This document shows positions 7,504-16,447 of a stretch of DNA of 43,197 nt, in pieces. The notes under the pieces are model-generated. The model saw nothing but the letters and a program-made list of their open reading frames with translations, did no database searches and was not told the origin of the DNA. Within the stretch, counting starts at the first letter, position 1. Each line of letters begins with the position of its first letter. Source of the stretch: Gemmatimonadaceae bacterium (GTDB lineage: Bacteria; Gemmatimonadota; Gemmatimonadetes; Gemmatimonadales; Gemmatimonadaceae); NCBI GenBank assembly GCA_025450035.1, contig JANWIF010000013.1, positions 1 to 43,197 of the forward strand, given 5' to 3'. The position numbers were made by a program, and so were the translations under genes.

Positions 7504-8669
7504 ACAAGCGCGCAATCATCCTCGTACTCGATGGCGTGGGCATTGGCGCCGCGCCAGATGCTGCCGCGTACGGTGACGTGGGGAGCAATACGCTCGGCAA
7601 CGTGGCGCGCGCCGTTGGCGGCCTGGATCTGCCCAACCTGCAAGGGGCGGGGCTCGGGCGCGTAGCACCGCTGACCGGCGTGGCAGCGGTCAGCTCACCT
7701 CGTGCCGCATGGGGGATCATGCGCCCCGCATCCGCGGGGAAGGACAGCACTACCGGCCATTGGGAAATCGCGGGAGTTCACCTGACGCGCCCCTTTCCCA
7801 CTTACCCCAACGGCTTTCCGGCCGCGCTGGTCGAAGAGTTTGCCGAGCGCAGCGGGCGCGCCGTACTTGGGAATGTGGTGGGAAGCGGGACGGAGGTACT
7901 CACGCGCTTCGGGCCTGAGCATGAGCGCACGGGGCAGTGGATTCTTTACACGTCGGCGGATTCGGTCTTCCAAATTGCGGCGCACGAGACTGTGGTGCCG
8001 CCGGTGGCGCTGTACGCGGCGTGCAGCGTGGCGAGGCAGATGCTCGTGGCGCCGAACGACGTATCGCGCGTAATTGCTCGGCCATTCACGGGTCAGCCCG
8101 GCGCGTATGTTCGCACGGCCGGCCGGCGTGATTTTGCTATCGCCCCGCCAGAGCAGACGCTGCTGGATGCGCTCGAGGCCGCGGGAATCGCGCGTGTCGG
8201 AGTGGGGAAAATAGACGATCTGTTCGCCGGTCGGGCCATCCGATCGGAGCATACCGCGAACAACGCAGCCGGTCTTGGCGCCATTCATCGGGCCCTCGAT
8301 GCGCTTGACGGTGGGCTGGTGTTTGCCAACCTAGTAGATTTCGATCAACTCTGGGGGCACCGAAACGACGTGGCGGGGTTCTACCAGGGGCTGCGTGCGT
8401 TCGACGTGGCTCTCCCTGCCATTGAAGCTGCACTTCGCGAGGACGACTTGTTGTTTCTGACCGCCGACCATGGAAACGATCCGACAACGCCGACCACCGA
8501 TCACGCTCGCGAATGCGTGCCGTTGATTGCGTTCGGTTCGCGCGTGCGCGCGCGATCACTCGGCGAGCGCTCGACGTTTTCCGATCTCGGCGCCACGGTA
8601 GCCGAGTGGCTCGGCGTGGACTTCCGCGGTCATGGCGCGTCGTTTCTTCCCGAACTGCTCCGCGCGTGA
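7500..8669 (+). CDS. deoB: phosphopentomutase
   Basis: Converts (deoxy)ribose-1-phosphate to the 5-phosphate in nucleoside salvage; 389 residues, as usual. It belongs to the alkaline-phosphatase superfamily. The N-terminal metal motif is ILVLDGVGIG with Asp near residue 11, the family sequence SAGKDSTTGHWEIAG follows near 79-93, and C-terminal metal ligands lie in DFDQLWGHRND and TADHGNDPTT. The ATG overlaps the alr stop and the end overlaps the cdd start, so the three genes are translationally coupled. Together with cdd it channels deoxynucleosides into central metabolism. Confidence 0.95.
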   Translation: MNKRAIILVLDGVGIGAAPDAAAYGDVGSNTLGNVARAVGGLDLPNLQGAGLGRVAPLTGVAAVSSPRAAWGIMRPASAGKDSTTGHWEIAGVHLTRPFPTYPNGFPAALVEEFAERSGRAVLGNVVGSGTEVLTRFGPEHERTGQWILYTSADSVFQIAAHETVVPPVALYAACSVARQMLVAPNDVSRVIARPFTGQPGAYVRTAGRRDFAIAPPEQTLLDALEAAGIARVGVGKIDDLFAGRAIRSEHTANNAAGLGAIHRALDALDGGLVFANLVDFDQLWGHRNDVAGFYQGLRAFDVALPAIEAALREDDLLFLTADHGNDPTTPTTDHARECVPLIAFGSRVRARSLGERSTFSDLGATVAEWLGVDFRGHGASFLPELLRA

Positions 8670-9121
8670 GCCGACCCACCGTGCACACGTCGCCGGTTGT
8701 GCCGGCGGGTCGCTCAGCGCCGGCGGACCTTGGCGCGTTGCGTGAGGCCGCGTTCGCGGCTCTGGATCGCGCGTATGCGCCATACTCCGGGTTTCGCGTC
8801 GGCGCAGCGCTGTGGTCGGACGACGGGCGTGTCTTCGCTGGTTGCAACGTGGAAAACGCGTCGTACGCTGCGACACTCTGTGCCGAGCGCGCCGCGGTGG
8901 CTGCCGCGGTCGTCGCTGGCGCGCAGGGATTGTCGTATCTCGTGGTAGCGAGCGAAGCACACGAGGCATCGCCGCCGTGCGGGGAATGCCGCCAGGTGCT
9001 TTCGGAGCTTGCTCCGGACTTACAGATCCTGAGTTACACCCGGGGCGGCGCGGAGGCGCGCTGGATGCTCTCGGTGTTGTTACCGCACCCGTTCTCCCAG
9101 CAGTCCCTCGATCGTTCGTGA
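8666..9121 (+). CDS. cdd: cytidine deaminase
   Basis: A zinc enzyme that deaminates (deoxy)cytidine to (deoxy)uridine; 151 residues, homotetrameric type. The substrate site NVENASY and the zinc-site motifs CAERAA (catalytic Glu, first Cys) and PCGECRQ (two Cys) are all present in the right order. The GTG at 8666 overlaps the deoB stop (GTGA) and gives the right length; the frame is open upstream inside deoB but that part is shadow. It follows deoB as part of nucleoside salvage. About 70 bases without obvious features separate it from the next gene. Confidence 0.94.
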   Translation: MSRPTVHTSPVVPAGRSAPADLGALREAAFAALDRAYAPYSGFRVGAALWSDDGRVFAGCNVENASYAATLCAERAAVAAAVVAGAQGLSYLVVASEAHEASPPCGECRQVLSELAPDLQILSYTRGGAEARWMLSVLLPHPFSQQSLDRS

Positions 9122-9193
9122 TCCGTCCTGCCGTCGCTCTTCGCGAGACGCTGCGTGTCGCGCAGCCGAACCATCTTGCCGTGGAAGGTCGGA

Positions 9194-10522
9194 GTGTCCG
9201 TTCCTCGTAAGTCGTGGCCTGTCCTGACCCTGTTGGGTATCGCGGTGGCGGTGATCGGCGGGTGCCAGGAGCAGCTTGCCAGCGGGGCTGCGTGTCCGTC
9301 GCTGTGTCCGGATACGCTCGTGGTCAAGGACACCGTGTTCAGCGGCAAGGCGGCGTTCGACACGATCACGACCGTCGTCGGGATCCCGCCGTTAGGCACG
9401 GAGACCAGCCTGCTCGTGGGCGATTTCACGCAAGGTGGCAGCCCGGTGCAGACGGCCGCCATCATGCGCTTCGATTCGCTCGTTCGCATCTTTCCCGACA
9501 CCGACACCACTGCCGCGAAGCGTCCGTTCACCCGCGTGGACTCGTCGGCGTTGAGCATCATCGTCATCCCACCGACCGATTCGACGAAGGACACGATCCT
9601 CGTTCCGGACAGCATCACCTTCGTCGTGTATGACGTCAACGTCAACGCGCCCGACTTCGACACGGCGGCGGTGCACGCGCGATTGAACACGCTGCCCATC
9701 GCATCGCGGGTTGTGCCACGAGACTCGGTCAAGGGGGCGATCAGGATACCACTGGATACCGGATGGGTTGCCCAGCACGTCCGGAACGGCGTGCGCATCC
9801 GGCTCGGCTTGCGTATCCAGAGTGCCTTACCGGCGCAGATCGTGGTCGGGAGTACCGAGGGGAGCCAAGGGGCGACACTCCAGTATTTCGGATACGCCGA
9901 CACGTCGAGGTCGTTTATCACCCGCGGCGTGAATACCGTTGGTGAGCCGGGTACTCCGACGTTGAAGAGTCTCTCGGATTACGATCTGGTGTTGCAGGGC
10001 ACGCCGCCCCCGCCGCCGGGTATCCTCGCCGCGGGAGGTATTCCGGGCAGCCGGATCTACATGCGGTTCAACGTGCCGGCGGTGCTCATCGACTCGAGCG
10101 CGACCATCGTGCGGGCGAACCTCATCCTGCACCAGGCGGCGAATCTCACGTTCTTCCCTTCCGACACCACCGACACGATTCTGCTGCAGACGCGGGTGGT
10201 GCAGGCGACGCCGTTCGTGACCGACATCGGTACCGCGGCGCTTCTGGTGGCCGACCCCGCGACGTTAGGCGCGACGGGCATTCCGACGAGCAACCTGAGG
10301 CCCAACACGGAGCACCCCGACACGATTCCGATCGTCGGGTTGTTCATCCTGTGGAAGCGTGTCGGACCACGGGCGTCGCAGCGGGCACTGGTGCTGAAGT
10401 CGTCGGCCGAAGGCATCGATCCGCAACAATATTTCTTCTATTCGCTGGACGCGCCCAACGACACGCTGCGACCGCGTCTCGAAATCAGCTACATCCTCAA
10501 GAGCGGCTTCGGTCTTCCGTGA
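9194..10522 (+). CDS. secreted lipoprotein of unknown function
   Basis: A 442-residue predicted lipoprotein. GTG at 9194, with GGAAGG five bases upstream, gives a basic n-region, a hydrophobic stretch and the lipobox V-I-G-G-C with Cys24. The mature part is rich in Thr, Asp, Val and Pro, with many short DT/DTV segments, a proline stretch near the middle (GTPPPPPG) and alternating beta-strand patterns; no catalytic motif is recognisable. It shares a base with the next gene, a predicted beta-barrel protein (TGATG at 10520), so the two probably work together in the outer membrane or periplasm. The function is unknown. Confidence 0.8.
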   Translation: MSVPRKSWPVLTLLGIAVAVIGGCQEQLASGAACPSLCPDTLVVKDTVFSGKAAFDTITTVVGIPPLGTETSLLVGDFTQGGSPVQTAAIMRFDSLVRIFPDTDTTAAKRPFTRVDSSALSIIVIPPTDSTKDTILVPDSITFVVYDVNVNAPDFDTAAVHARLNTLPIASRVVPRDSVKGAIRIPLDTGWVAQHVRNGVRIRLGLRIQSALPAQIVVGSTEGSQGATLQYFGYADTSRSFITRGVNTVGEPGTPTLKSLSDYDLVLQGTPPPPPGILAAGGIPGSRIYMRFNVPAVLIDSSATIVRANLILHQAANLTFFPSDTTDTILLQTRVVQATPFVTDIGTAALLVADPATLGATGIPTSNLRPNTEHPDTIPIVGLFILWKRVGPRASQRALVLKSSAEGIDPQQYFFYSLDAPNDTLRPRLEISYILKSGFGLP

Positions 10523-11667
10523 TGCGCACGCGTCTTTCTTTCGCCGGCGCTCTCGCCGTCATCACGGCGATCCCGGCCGTGTCCAACTCGGCGGGTGCGC
10601 AAGGCACGCTGAGCACACAGGGGTTTGGCTATCCACCGGGGCAGATCAGCGCTGGTGCCGCGGCGCTTGGTGGCGGACCCGCCGAAACCGACGCGGCGTC
10701 GGCGCTCAATCCGGCGGCCATGGCCGCGTGGGGACGCCCGGGGGTGTACTTCGAGTACGCGCCGGAATTCCGCTCCGTGTCGGCCAACGGGCAGTCCGAT
10801 AACACCACCACCAGCCGGTTTCCCCTGGCGGCGGGCGCGATGATGCTCGGCACCCGCGTCACCCTCGGCGTCTCGCTCTCCACGTTGTTGGATCGTACGT
10901 GGGAAACGACGCGCACCGGGTACAAGCAGCTCGTGCTGGACAGCGTGCCGTTCACGGAAGACTTCAGGAGCGCGGGCGCGATCAACGACGTGAAGGCCGG
11001 GATATCGGTGGGCGTGCTCCGCACCCTGTGGTTAGGCGTGGCGGCGGACGTCTTTTCGGGCGACAACGACCTCACGATCACGCGATCGTCGTCGGACACG
11101 ACGGTCGCGGTCTACAACCAGACCGCGCGCATGTCGTACTCCGGAATCGGCGCGAGCGCGGGAATCATGTGGCAGCCGGATCAGGTGCTCGCGATCGGCA
11201 TTTCCGGACGCCTGGGCGGACGCCTGACGAGTTACCGAAATGACACGGTGCTGACGCGGGCCACAGCTCCCGACCGTGCCGGCGCGGGGATTGCGTTCAC
11301 CGGACTGCCGGGTGTGATCCTCGCGTTTCGCGCCGACTGGGACGGGTGGAAGAGTATGAATGGTCTTGGATCGGCCGGACTTGGCGTCGTCAACACGTGG
11401 GACTACGGCGGGGGCGCCGAGTTCCGCGGACCCAGTGCGTTAGGCGCACCGCTCGCACTGCGCATCGGGTATCGACGCCGCGGGCTCCCGTTTCTCGTCG
11501 ACTCCGCGAAGATCATGGAGTCGGCGTACTCCGGCGGCGTGGGCGTTCTGCTCGCGCAGGGTCGGTCGCGCATTGACCTCACGCTCGTACGGTCCGTGCG
11601 GAATGGCCTCCCCGGAGTGACCGAGCACGCCTGGACAATGGAGTTCGGGGTCATGGTTCGGCCCTGA
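10522..11667 (+). CDS. outer-membrane beta-barrel protein (FadL/PorV-like)
   Basis: A 381-residue predicted outer-membrane protein. ATG at 10522 gives a signal peptide ending at S-A-G-A-Q-G. The mature N-terminus (GFGYPPGQISAGAAALGG...ALNPAAMA) resembles FadL/PorV-type barrels, in which an N-A/P-A stretch precedes the first strands. The rest is a series of amphipathic strands with aromatic girdles, and the protein ends in a strand, EFGVMVRP. The start overlaps the stop of the lipoprotein gene by one base. The gene ends 12 bases before a receiver-kinase gene. Substrate, if any, is unknown; the family placement is tentative while the barrel call is solid. Confidence 0.75.
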   Translation: MRTRLSFAGALAVITAIPAVSNSAGAQGTLSTQGFGYPPGQISAGAAALGGGPAETDAASALNPAAMAAWGRPGVYFEYAPEFRSVSANGQSDNTTTSRFPLAAGAMMLGTRVTLGVSLSTLLDRTWETTRTGYKQLVLDSVPFTEDFRSAGAINDVKAGISVGVLRTLWLGVAADVFSGDNDLTITRSSSDTTVAVYNQTARMSYSGIGASAGIMWQPDQVLAIGISGRLGGRLTSYRNDTVLTRATAPDRAGAGIAFTGLPGVILAFRADWDGWKSMNGLGSAGLGVVNTWDYGGGAEFRGPSALGAPLALRIGYRRRGLPFLVDSAKIMESAYSGGVGVLLAQGRSRIDLTLVRSVRNGLPGVTEHAWTMEFGVMVRP

Positions 11668-11679
11668 ACTGCCGATGCC

Positions 11680-12921
11680 GTGACCGACGCGACGCAGACG
11701 CCGCTCATTCTCGTGGCGGACGATGTTCCCGCCAACGTCGAGTTGCTCTATGACCAGCTCGCGATGCTCGGATATCGGGTGAGCATGGCCGTCGACGGCC
11801 CCTCGGCGCTGGCCGCGTGCTTCGATCAGCCGCCGGACCTCTGCATCCTCGACGTCTCCATGCCGGCCGGCGAGTTAGGCTGCGACGATCGCGCCACCGG
11901 ATTCGAGGTGTGCCGGCGCATCAAGCGCGACCCGCGCACCGCGCGCATTCCGGTCATCTTTGTCACCGCGCTCAACGACACGACCGATCGGGTGAAGGCC
12001 ATCGAGGCCGGCGGCGATGACTTCCTGACGAAGCCGCACAACCGCCAGGTGCTGAGCGCGCGCGTGCGATCGCTGCTGCGGCTCAAGGTTGCCACCGACG
12101 CGCTGGAGCAGAGCTACCGCCGGCTGCGCGAACTGCAGAAGATGCGCGACGATCTCATGAAGATGATCGTGCACGATCTCAAGACGCCCCTCACCTCGGT
12201 TTTGGCGTCACTCGAAATGACGCTCGACGGCGACTTCGGCCCGCTGACCGGCGAGATGCGCCGAGCGTTAGGCGACGCCGAGGGGAAGGCCGAGGACCTG
12301 CTGGCGCTCATCGAAGACCTGCTCGAGGTCGCGCGCATCGAAGACGCGTCGTTAGCACTCGACCTACAGCCCATCGCGCCGCGGGCGATGCTCGTGGCGC
12401 TGGCCGACGAGTGGGCCATGCGCCTGCGTCAGGAAGGGGCGCGCGTGTCCCTCGACGTGAGTGATGACGCGCCAGGGATCATCGGCGACGCCGGTCTGCT
12501 GCGTCGCGTGTTCGGCAACCTGATGCAGAATGCGCTGACGCACTCCGGGCGCGGAGTGGCCATCTCGCTCTCGGCCCACCGCGATACGTCGGGCGGGGTG
12601 CTGTGCACCGTGGCCGACAACGGGCCCGGCATCCCGCCCGAGTATCACGAAGTGATCTTCCACAAGTTCGAGCGGCTCAAGCATCCGGATACGCCGCGCG
12701 TGCGCAGCTCCGGGCTCGGGCTGACCTTCTGCAAGATGGCGGTGGAGGCGCACGGCGGCCGCATTTGGGTACAGAGCAGCGAGGGACACGGGAGCCAGTT
12801 CCACATCGCGCTTCCATGCGTACCCCCACATCCGCGCGCGGCGACGCCGCTCGGCGGTGGCACGTCGCCTCCAGGTGGCGCGCCGGCGGCGTCCGAGATG
12901 GGTGGAGGCCGTGGCGGATGA
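11680..12921 (+). CDS. receiver-histidine kinase (REC-HisKA-HATPase)
   Basis: A 413-residue soluble signalling protein with the reverse-hybrid order. An N-terminal receiver domain (about residues 9-130) has acidic residues in VADDVPAN, a phospho-acceptor Asp in LCILDVSMP and a conserved Lys in DDFLTKPHN. A short coiled coil leads to HisKA with the phospho-His in MIVHDLKTPL, then HATPase with N box NLMQNALTHSG, G1 DNGPGIP and G2 SSGLGLTFCKM. There is no transmembrane segment, so input comes by phosphorylation of the receiver. The Gly/Pro-rich tail of about 30 residues overlaps the start of mtaB (ATGA 12918). The start is GTG 11680 with only a weak ribosome site. The partner kinase and output are unknown. 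Confidence 0.88.
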   Translation: MTDATQTPLILVADDVPANVELLYDQLAMLGYRVSMAVDGPSALAACFDQPPDLCILDVSMPAGELGCDDRATGFEVCRRIKRDPRTARIPVIFVTALNDTTDRVKAIEAGGDDFLTKPHNRQVLSARVRSLLRLKVATDALEQSYRRLRELQKMRDDLMKMIVHDLKTPLTSVLASLEMTLDGDFGPLTGEMRRALGDAEGKAEDLLALIEDLLEVARIEDASLALDLQPIAPRAMLVALADEWAMRLRQEGARVSLDVSDDAPGIIGDAGLLRRVFGNLMQNALTHSGRGVAISLSAHRDTSGGVLCTVADNGPGIPPEYHEVIFHKFERLKHPDTPRVRSSGLGLTFCKMAVEAHGGRIWVQSSEGHGSQFHIALPCVPPHPRAATPLGGGTSPPGGAPAASEMGGGRGG

Positions 12922-14150
12922 AGGTGTATCTGTCCACGTTTGGCTGCCGCGCCAACCATTACGACAGCGAAGTGGTTCGCGCCGTGCTCGAGCGAGGCGG
13001 CGCGGAGATCGTCGCCGATCCCTCGATCGCCGATACGGCGGTGTTCAACAGCTGCGCGGTGACCGCTGAGGCTGAGGCCGACTTGCGGCGCGGGGTGCGT
13101 CGGGTCGCGCGCCTACGGCCGGGCATCCGCACCGTCGTGATGGGGTGCGCGTCGGCGCGCGACCCGGAGGGCGTGCGAGCGCTGCCCGGCGTGACCGTGG
13201 TTTTTGCCGGCGCCGGTGGGGCGCGCGTGGCGGCGGCGGTAGGCATCGACGCGTCCGGCGCGCCGCCCGCGCGGCAAGGAGGAACCCGCGCGCTGCTGCG
13301 CATCCAGGACGGGTGTGACGAACACTGCACGTTCTGCGCGACCACGTTGGCCCGCGGCGCGAACCGCTCGCGCCCGGTCGCGGAACTCGTGACGGAGGCC
13401 GAGCGATTGGCCGAGCATCATCCCGAGATCGTACTCACCGGCGTGCACATCGGCACCTACGGCGCCGATACGGGCGTCTCGTTGGGCGCGTTAGTGGATG
13501 GGCTGGTGCGCGCAGTCCCGTCGGTGCGGTTTCGCCTGTCATCCGTGGAAGCCACCGAGGTCGATGACCGGCTGCGCGAGCGATTGGCGGCGGGCGACGG
13601 CGGCCTCACGCCGTACTTGCACGCGCCGTTGCAATCGGGTTCCGATCGCGTGCTCCGCCGCATGGGGCGCCACTGGTACACCGCCGCTTCGTACGCGTGC
13701 GCGGTCGAGCGTATCGTGCGCGACGCGTCGGTCTTCGGTCTGGGCGCCGACGTGATCGCCGGATTCCCGGGCGAGACCGAAGAGGAGCATCGAGCCACTC
13801 ACGCGCTCGTGTCGTCGCTGCCGTTTACCGGGCTTCACGTCTTTCCCTACTCGGTGCGTCAGGGCACCGCCGCCGAGCGTCTCTCGGAGCGCGTGAACGG
13901 CAACGACGTCGCGCGCCGGGCCCGTGACTTGCGCGAGCTGGGTGAATCCTGCGCGCGCGCCTACCGCGCGCGGCGCGCCGGTAGCGCGGCCGATGTCGTG
14001 GTCATCGGCAACCGGGCGCACCGTTCCGGACTGACGGAGGACGACTTGTCGGTCATCCCGACCGACGATGCCTTGCCGCGTGGCGCGCGCGTGCGCGCAC
14101 GACTCGAGCTGACTGACGGCGTATTGTTTGCGCGGCCCGATCCGCTGTAG
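12918..14150 (+). CDS. mtaB: tRNA t6A37 methylthiotransferase MtaB
   Basis: A radical-SAM methylthiotransferase that converts t6A to ms2t6A at position 37 of ANN-decoding tRNAs; 410 residues. The N-terminal MTTase domain holds three Cys for the auxiliary Fe-S cluster: C10 in FGCRANHYDSE, one in NSCAVT and one in GCASARD. The radical-SAM motif is CDEHCTFC (Cys 133, 137, 140). SSVEATEVDD, LHAPLQSGSD and ADVIAGFPGE are typical of the MtaB branch. A short TRAM-like C-terminal part follows. Start ATG 12918 overlaps the previous stop, with GGAGG ten bases upstream. A decayed methyltransferase remnant and then the related miaB follow. Confidence 0.93.
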   Translation: MKVYLSTFGCRANHYDSEVVRAVLERGGAEIVADPSIADTAVFNSCAVTAEAEADLRRGVRRVARLRPGIRTVVMGCASARDPEGVRALPGVTVVFAGAGGARVAAAVGIDASGAPPARQGGTRALLRIQDGCDEHCTFCATTLARGANRSRPVAELVTEAERLAEHHPEIVLTGVHIGTYGADTGVSLGALVDGLVRAVPSVRFRLSSVEATEVDDRLRERLAAGDGGLTPYLHAPLQSGSDRVLRRMGRHWYTAASYACAVERIVRDASVFGLGADVIAGFPGETEEEHRATHALVSSLPFTGLHVFPYSVRQGTAAERLSERVNGNDVARRARDLRELGESCARAYRARRAGSAADVVVIGNRAHRSGLTEDDLSVIPTDDALPRGARVRARLELTDGVLFARPDPL

Positions 14151-14270
14151 GTTGGGGCACAATCCGCGCGCGGCTCCGTCGGCGACGCCAGCCGATGCGA
14201 TGTAACCGGATGGTTGCGGTCGGAATGAATTGCTCCGACCTTATCCACGTCGCCGTAGCATCTTGGGGGC

Positions 14271-14625
14271 ATGATGTCCCCGCTCATCTACACGACCGCT
14301 GGCGCCTTGGCCGACACCTGCCTCTTCTACGGGGACCCGTTCTGTGGTTGCGGCACGGCCATCGCCGCCGCGGAGAAGTCGGATCGCCGCTGGATAGGAA
14401 TCGATGTCACCCATCTGGCAATCGCCTCGATTCGGACGCGGCTGTGTGACGCCTACGGCACAGCATCCAGTACAAGCTCATTGGCGAGCCTGTGACGCTC
14501 GATGATGCCACGAAACTTGCCGGCGACGATAAGTTTCGGTTCCCGGCCTGGGCGTTGGGCCTGGTCGGTGCGCGACCCGCGCGCGTGAAAAATAAGGTGC
14601 CGACAGGGGGATCGATGGTCGCAGA
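14271..14625 (+). pseudogene. remnant of an N6/N4 DNA methyltransferase
   Basis: The 625 bases between mtaB and miaB hold a decayed fragment. From 14334 one frame reads DPFCGCGTAIAAAEK then RRWIGIDVTHLAIASI, which fits the SAM-binding FxGxGT motif and the following helix of N6/N4 DNA methyltransferases. From about 14465 the homologous reading moves to another frame (YKLIGEPVTL...WALGLVGARPA). At 14596 it moves again, to KGADRGIDG. In my memory of the family these three pieces follow in this order in one protein. The start of the gene, including any DPPY motif, is absent, and the reading is broken by at least two frameshifts. No intact restriction gene is nearby. This is a truncated, dead relic of a restriction-modification or phage-type gene, probably acquired by transfer. 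Confidence 0.72.
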
Positions 14626-14775
14626 TTCAGTATCCGCATGTCACCGGCGGCAACCAGACCTCCAAGGTGTGACCGGAGGCTAGGTTTAGGGAGCATCTTC
14701 AACTCTTCCTCGACGGCTAACTCGAAGGTCCGTGCGGGCATCGCATTTAGCTACCGCCTAACGCAAGCAGGGGAA

Positions 14776-16125
14776 ATGAACGCCGATACACAACGATCCG
14801 CTGGAACGGTCTACATCGAGACCTACGGCTGCCAGATGAACGTCAGCGACTCGGAGCTCATGTACGGGCGACTGGCCGAGTGCGGCTACGTGCCCGTGGG
14901 CGGACCCGAGGGTGCCGACGTCATTCTCGTCAACACCTGCGCCATCCGCGATCACGCCGAGCAGCGTGTGATCGGCCGATTAGGCGAACTGAAGCGGTAC
15001 ATGTCGCGCGACACGGTGCTCGGTGTCACCGGGTGTATGGCGCAGCGCCTCGGGCCGGCGCTGTTGGATCGTGCCAAGCACGTGCAGCTCGTGGTCGGTC
15101 CCGACGGGTATCGCGCGCTGCCGTCGCTGATCGAGGGTGCGCGGCGCGGCGAGCGTGTGGCCAAGGTGGATTTCGATCTCGAGGAGCACTACGAGGACTT
15201 TCATGCGCGGCGGTTTGACGGCGTGCGGGCGTGGATTCCGGTGCAGCGCGGCTGCGATTACAAATGCACCTACTGCATAGTTCCGATGACACGCGGCGCC
15301 GAGCGAAGTCGTACATTGTCCGACGTAGAACGCGAGTCGGCCGAAGTCACGGCGCAGGGCATCACGGAGATCACGCTCTTGGGACAGACGGTGAACTCGT
15401 ATCACGACGGGGAGCACGACTTCGCCGACTTGCTGCGGCGGCTGGGGCGAACGCCCGGGTTGCGGCGGCTTCGGTTCACGAGTCCGCATCCGAACGACTT
15501 CACCGATCGCGTCATCGCGGCAATGGCCGAGACGCCTGTGGTGTGCGAGCACGTCCATTTGCCTATGCAGTCCGGATCGTCGCGCACGCTCAAGCGGATG
15601 TTGCGGCGGTATACGCGGGAGTCGTATCTCGAGTGCGTGGCGCGTCTCCGCGGCGCCATCCCGAACGTCGCGCTCACGACGGACATCATCGTCGGATTCC
15701 CCGGTGAGACCGACGACGAATTCGAGGAGACGTTGAGCGCGGTGCGCGACGTGCAGTTCGACGATGCATTCACCTTTCGCTTTTCGCTGCGCGACGGCAC
15801 ACCCGCCGCCCGACTCCCCGAGAGCATGACCGTGTCCGATGAAGTCGCCACGGCGCGCCTCGATCGGTTGATCGCGGTGGTGCGCGAGGGATCCCGGGCG
15901 CGCAATCTCTCGCTGCTCGGCTCGCGCCACGAGGTGTTGGTGGAAAAGGCTGCTCGTCGCGGCGGTCTGTTGCAGGCGCGAACGCGTCATCATCGCACCG
16001 TGCTTGTGCCGGGCGACGCGTCAATGATCGGCCGCTATCTAACGGTGGAGCTCACCGGCACCACCGGTTCTACATTCACCGGCGCTCTTGTGCACAACAG
16101 CCGCGCACTCCCTCTCGCTGGATGA
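14776..16125 (+). CDS. miaB: tRNA i6A37 methylthiotransferase MiaB
   Basis: A radical-SAM enzyme that adds a methylthio group to N6-isopentenyladenosine-37 in UNN-reading tRNAs; 449 residues. The MTTase domain starts YIETYGCQMNVSDSE with the first cluster Cys; NTCAIRD and GCMAQR supply the others. The radical-SAM motif is CDYKCTYC (Cys 160, 164, 167), followed by VPMTRGAERSR. A C-terminal TRAM domain ends near residue 440. YGCQMN and VPMTRG separate it from MtaB. I chose ATG 14776 (AGGGGA just upstream); the frame is open further back through the methyltransferase remnant. Its stop overlaps comFB (ATGA at 16122). The leader region carries a CGCCTAACGC motif at 14755-14764. Confidence 0.95.
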   Translation: MNADTQRSAGTVYIETYGCQMNVSDSELMYGRLAECGYVPVGGPEGADVILVNTCAIRDHAEQRVIGRLGELKRYMSRDTVLGVTGCMAQRLGPALLDRAKHVQLVVGPDGYRALPSLIEGARRGERVAKVDFDLEEHYEDFHARRFDGVRAWIPVQRGCDYKCTYCIVPMTRGAERSRTLSDVERESAEVTAQGITEITLLGQTVNSYHDGEHDFADLLRRLGRTPGLRRLRFTSPHPNDFTDRVIAAMAETPVVCEHVHLPMQSGSSRTLKRMLRRYTRESYLECVARLRGAIPNVALTTDIIVGFPGETDDEFEETLSAVRDVQFDDAFTFRFSLRDGTPAARLPESMTVSDEVATARLDRLIAVVREGSRARNLSLLGSRHEVLVEKAARRGGLLQARTRHHRTVLVPGDASMIGRYLTVELTGTTGSTFTGALVHNSRALPLAG

Positions 16126-16424
16126 AGAACTTATTGGAAGGAACCGTCGTCGGGATTTACGACGAGCTCCGCGTGCAGAACCCCGACTGGTGTGACTGTA
16201 CGCTGTGCCGCACCGACGTGATCGCCCACGCCTTGAACGCTGCTCGACCCCGCTATAGCGGGGGCACGGATGTCGGCCAGGCGTTGATCTCCGTCGATCT
16301 GCAGCGCGACCAAACCCGCGCATCGCTCGCCGTGTTGGTATTGGACGCCATGCGCCGTGTGGCGTCCAATCCGCGGCATGAGCTCCCGGGGAAGAAGGAA
16401 GGCCGCCCGCGGTCAGGCGCCTAA
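16122..16424 (+). CDS. comFB: ComFB-family late competence protein
   Basis: A 100-residue protein of the ComFB family (Pfam Late_comp_ComFB in memory), small proteins of unclear molecular role found in competence operons and in several phyla outside Bacillota. The family pattern is visible: Cys24, Cys26 and Cys29 in WCDCTLCRTD, likely zinc ligands, then DVIAHALNAARPRY. The start overlaps the miaB stop by four bases, and comEC begins 23 bases after its stop, so it probably shares a transcript with both. The stop codon TAA is itself part of a GCCTAAC motif (16419-16425). The basic tail GKKEGRPRSGA is not conserved. Confidence 0.82.
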   Translation: MKNLLEGTVVGIYDELRVQNPDWCDCTLCRTDVIAHALNAARPRYSGGTDVGQALISVDLQRDQTRASLAVLVLDAMRRVASNPRHELPGKKEGRPRSGA

Positions 16425-16447
16425 CGAGGGGCGGTGCGTGAACAACC

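Noticed and set aside
14151..14775. An upstream start for miaB that uses the open frame from 14638
   Set aside because: That frame reads through the methyltransferase relic; the family N-terminus begins at ATG 14776 after AGGGGA.
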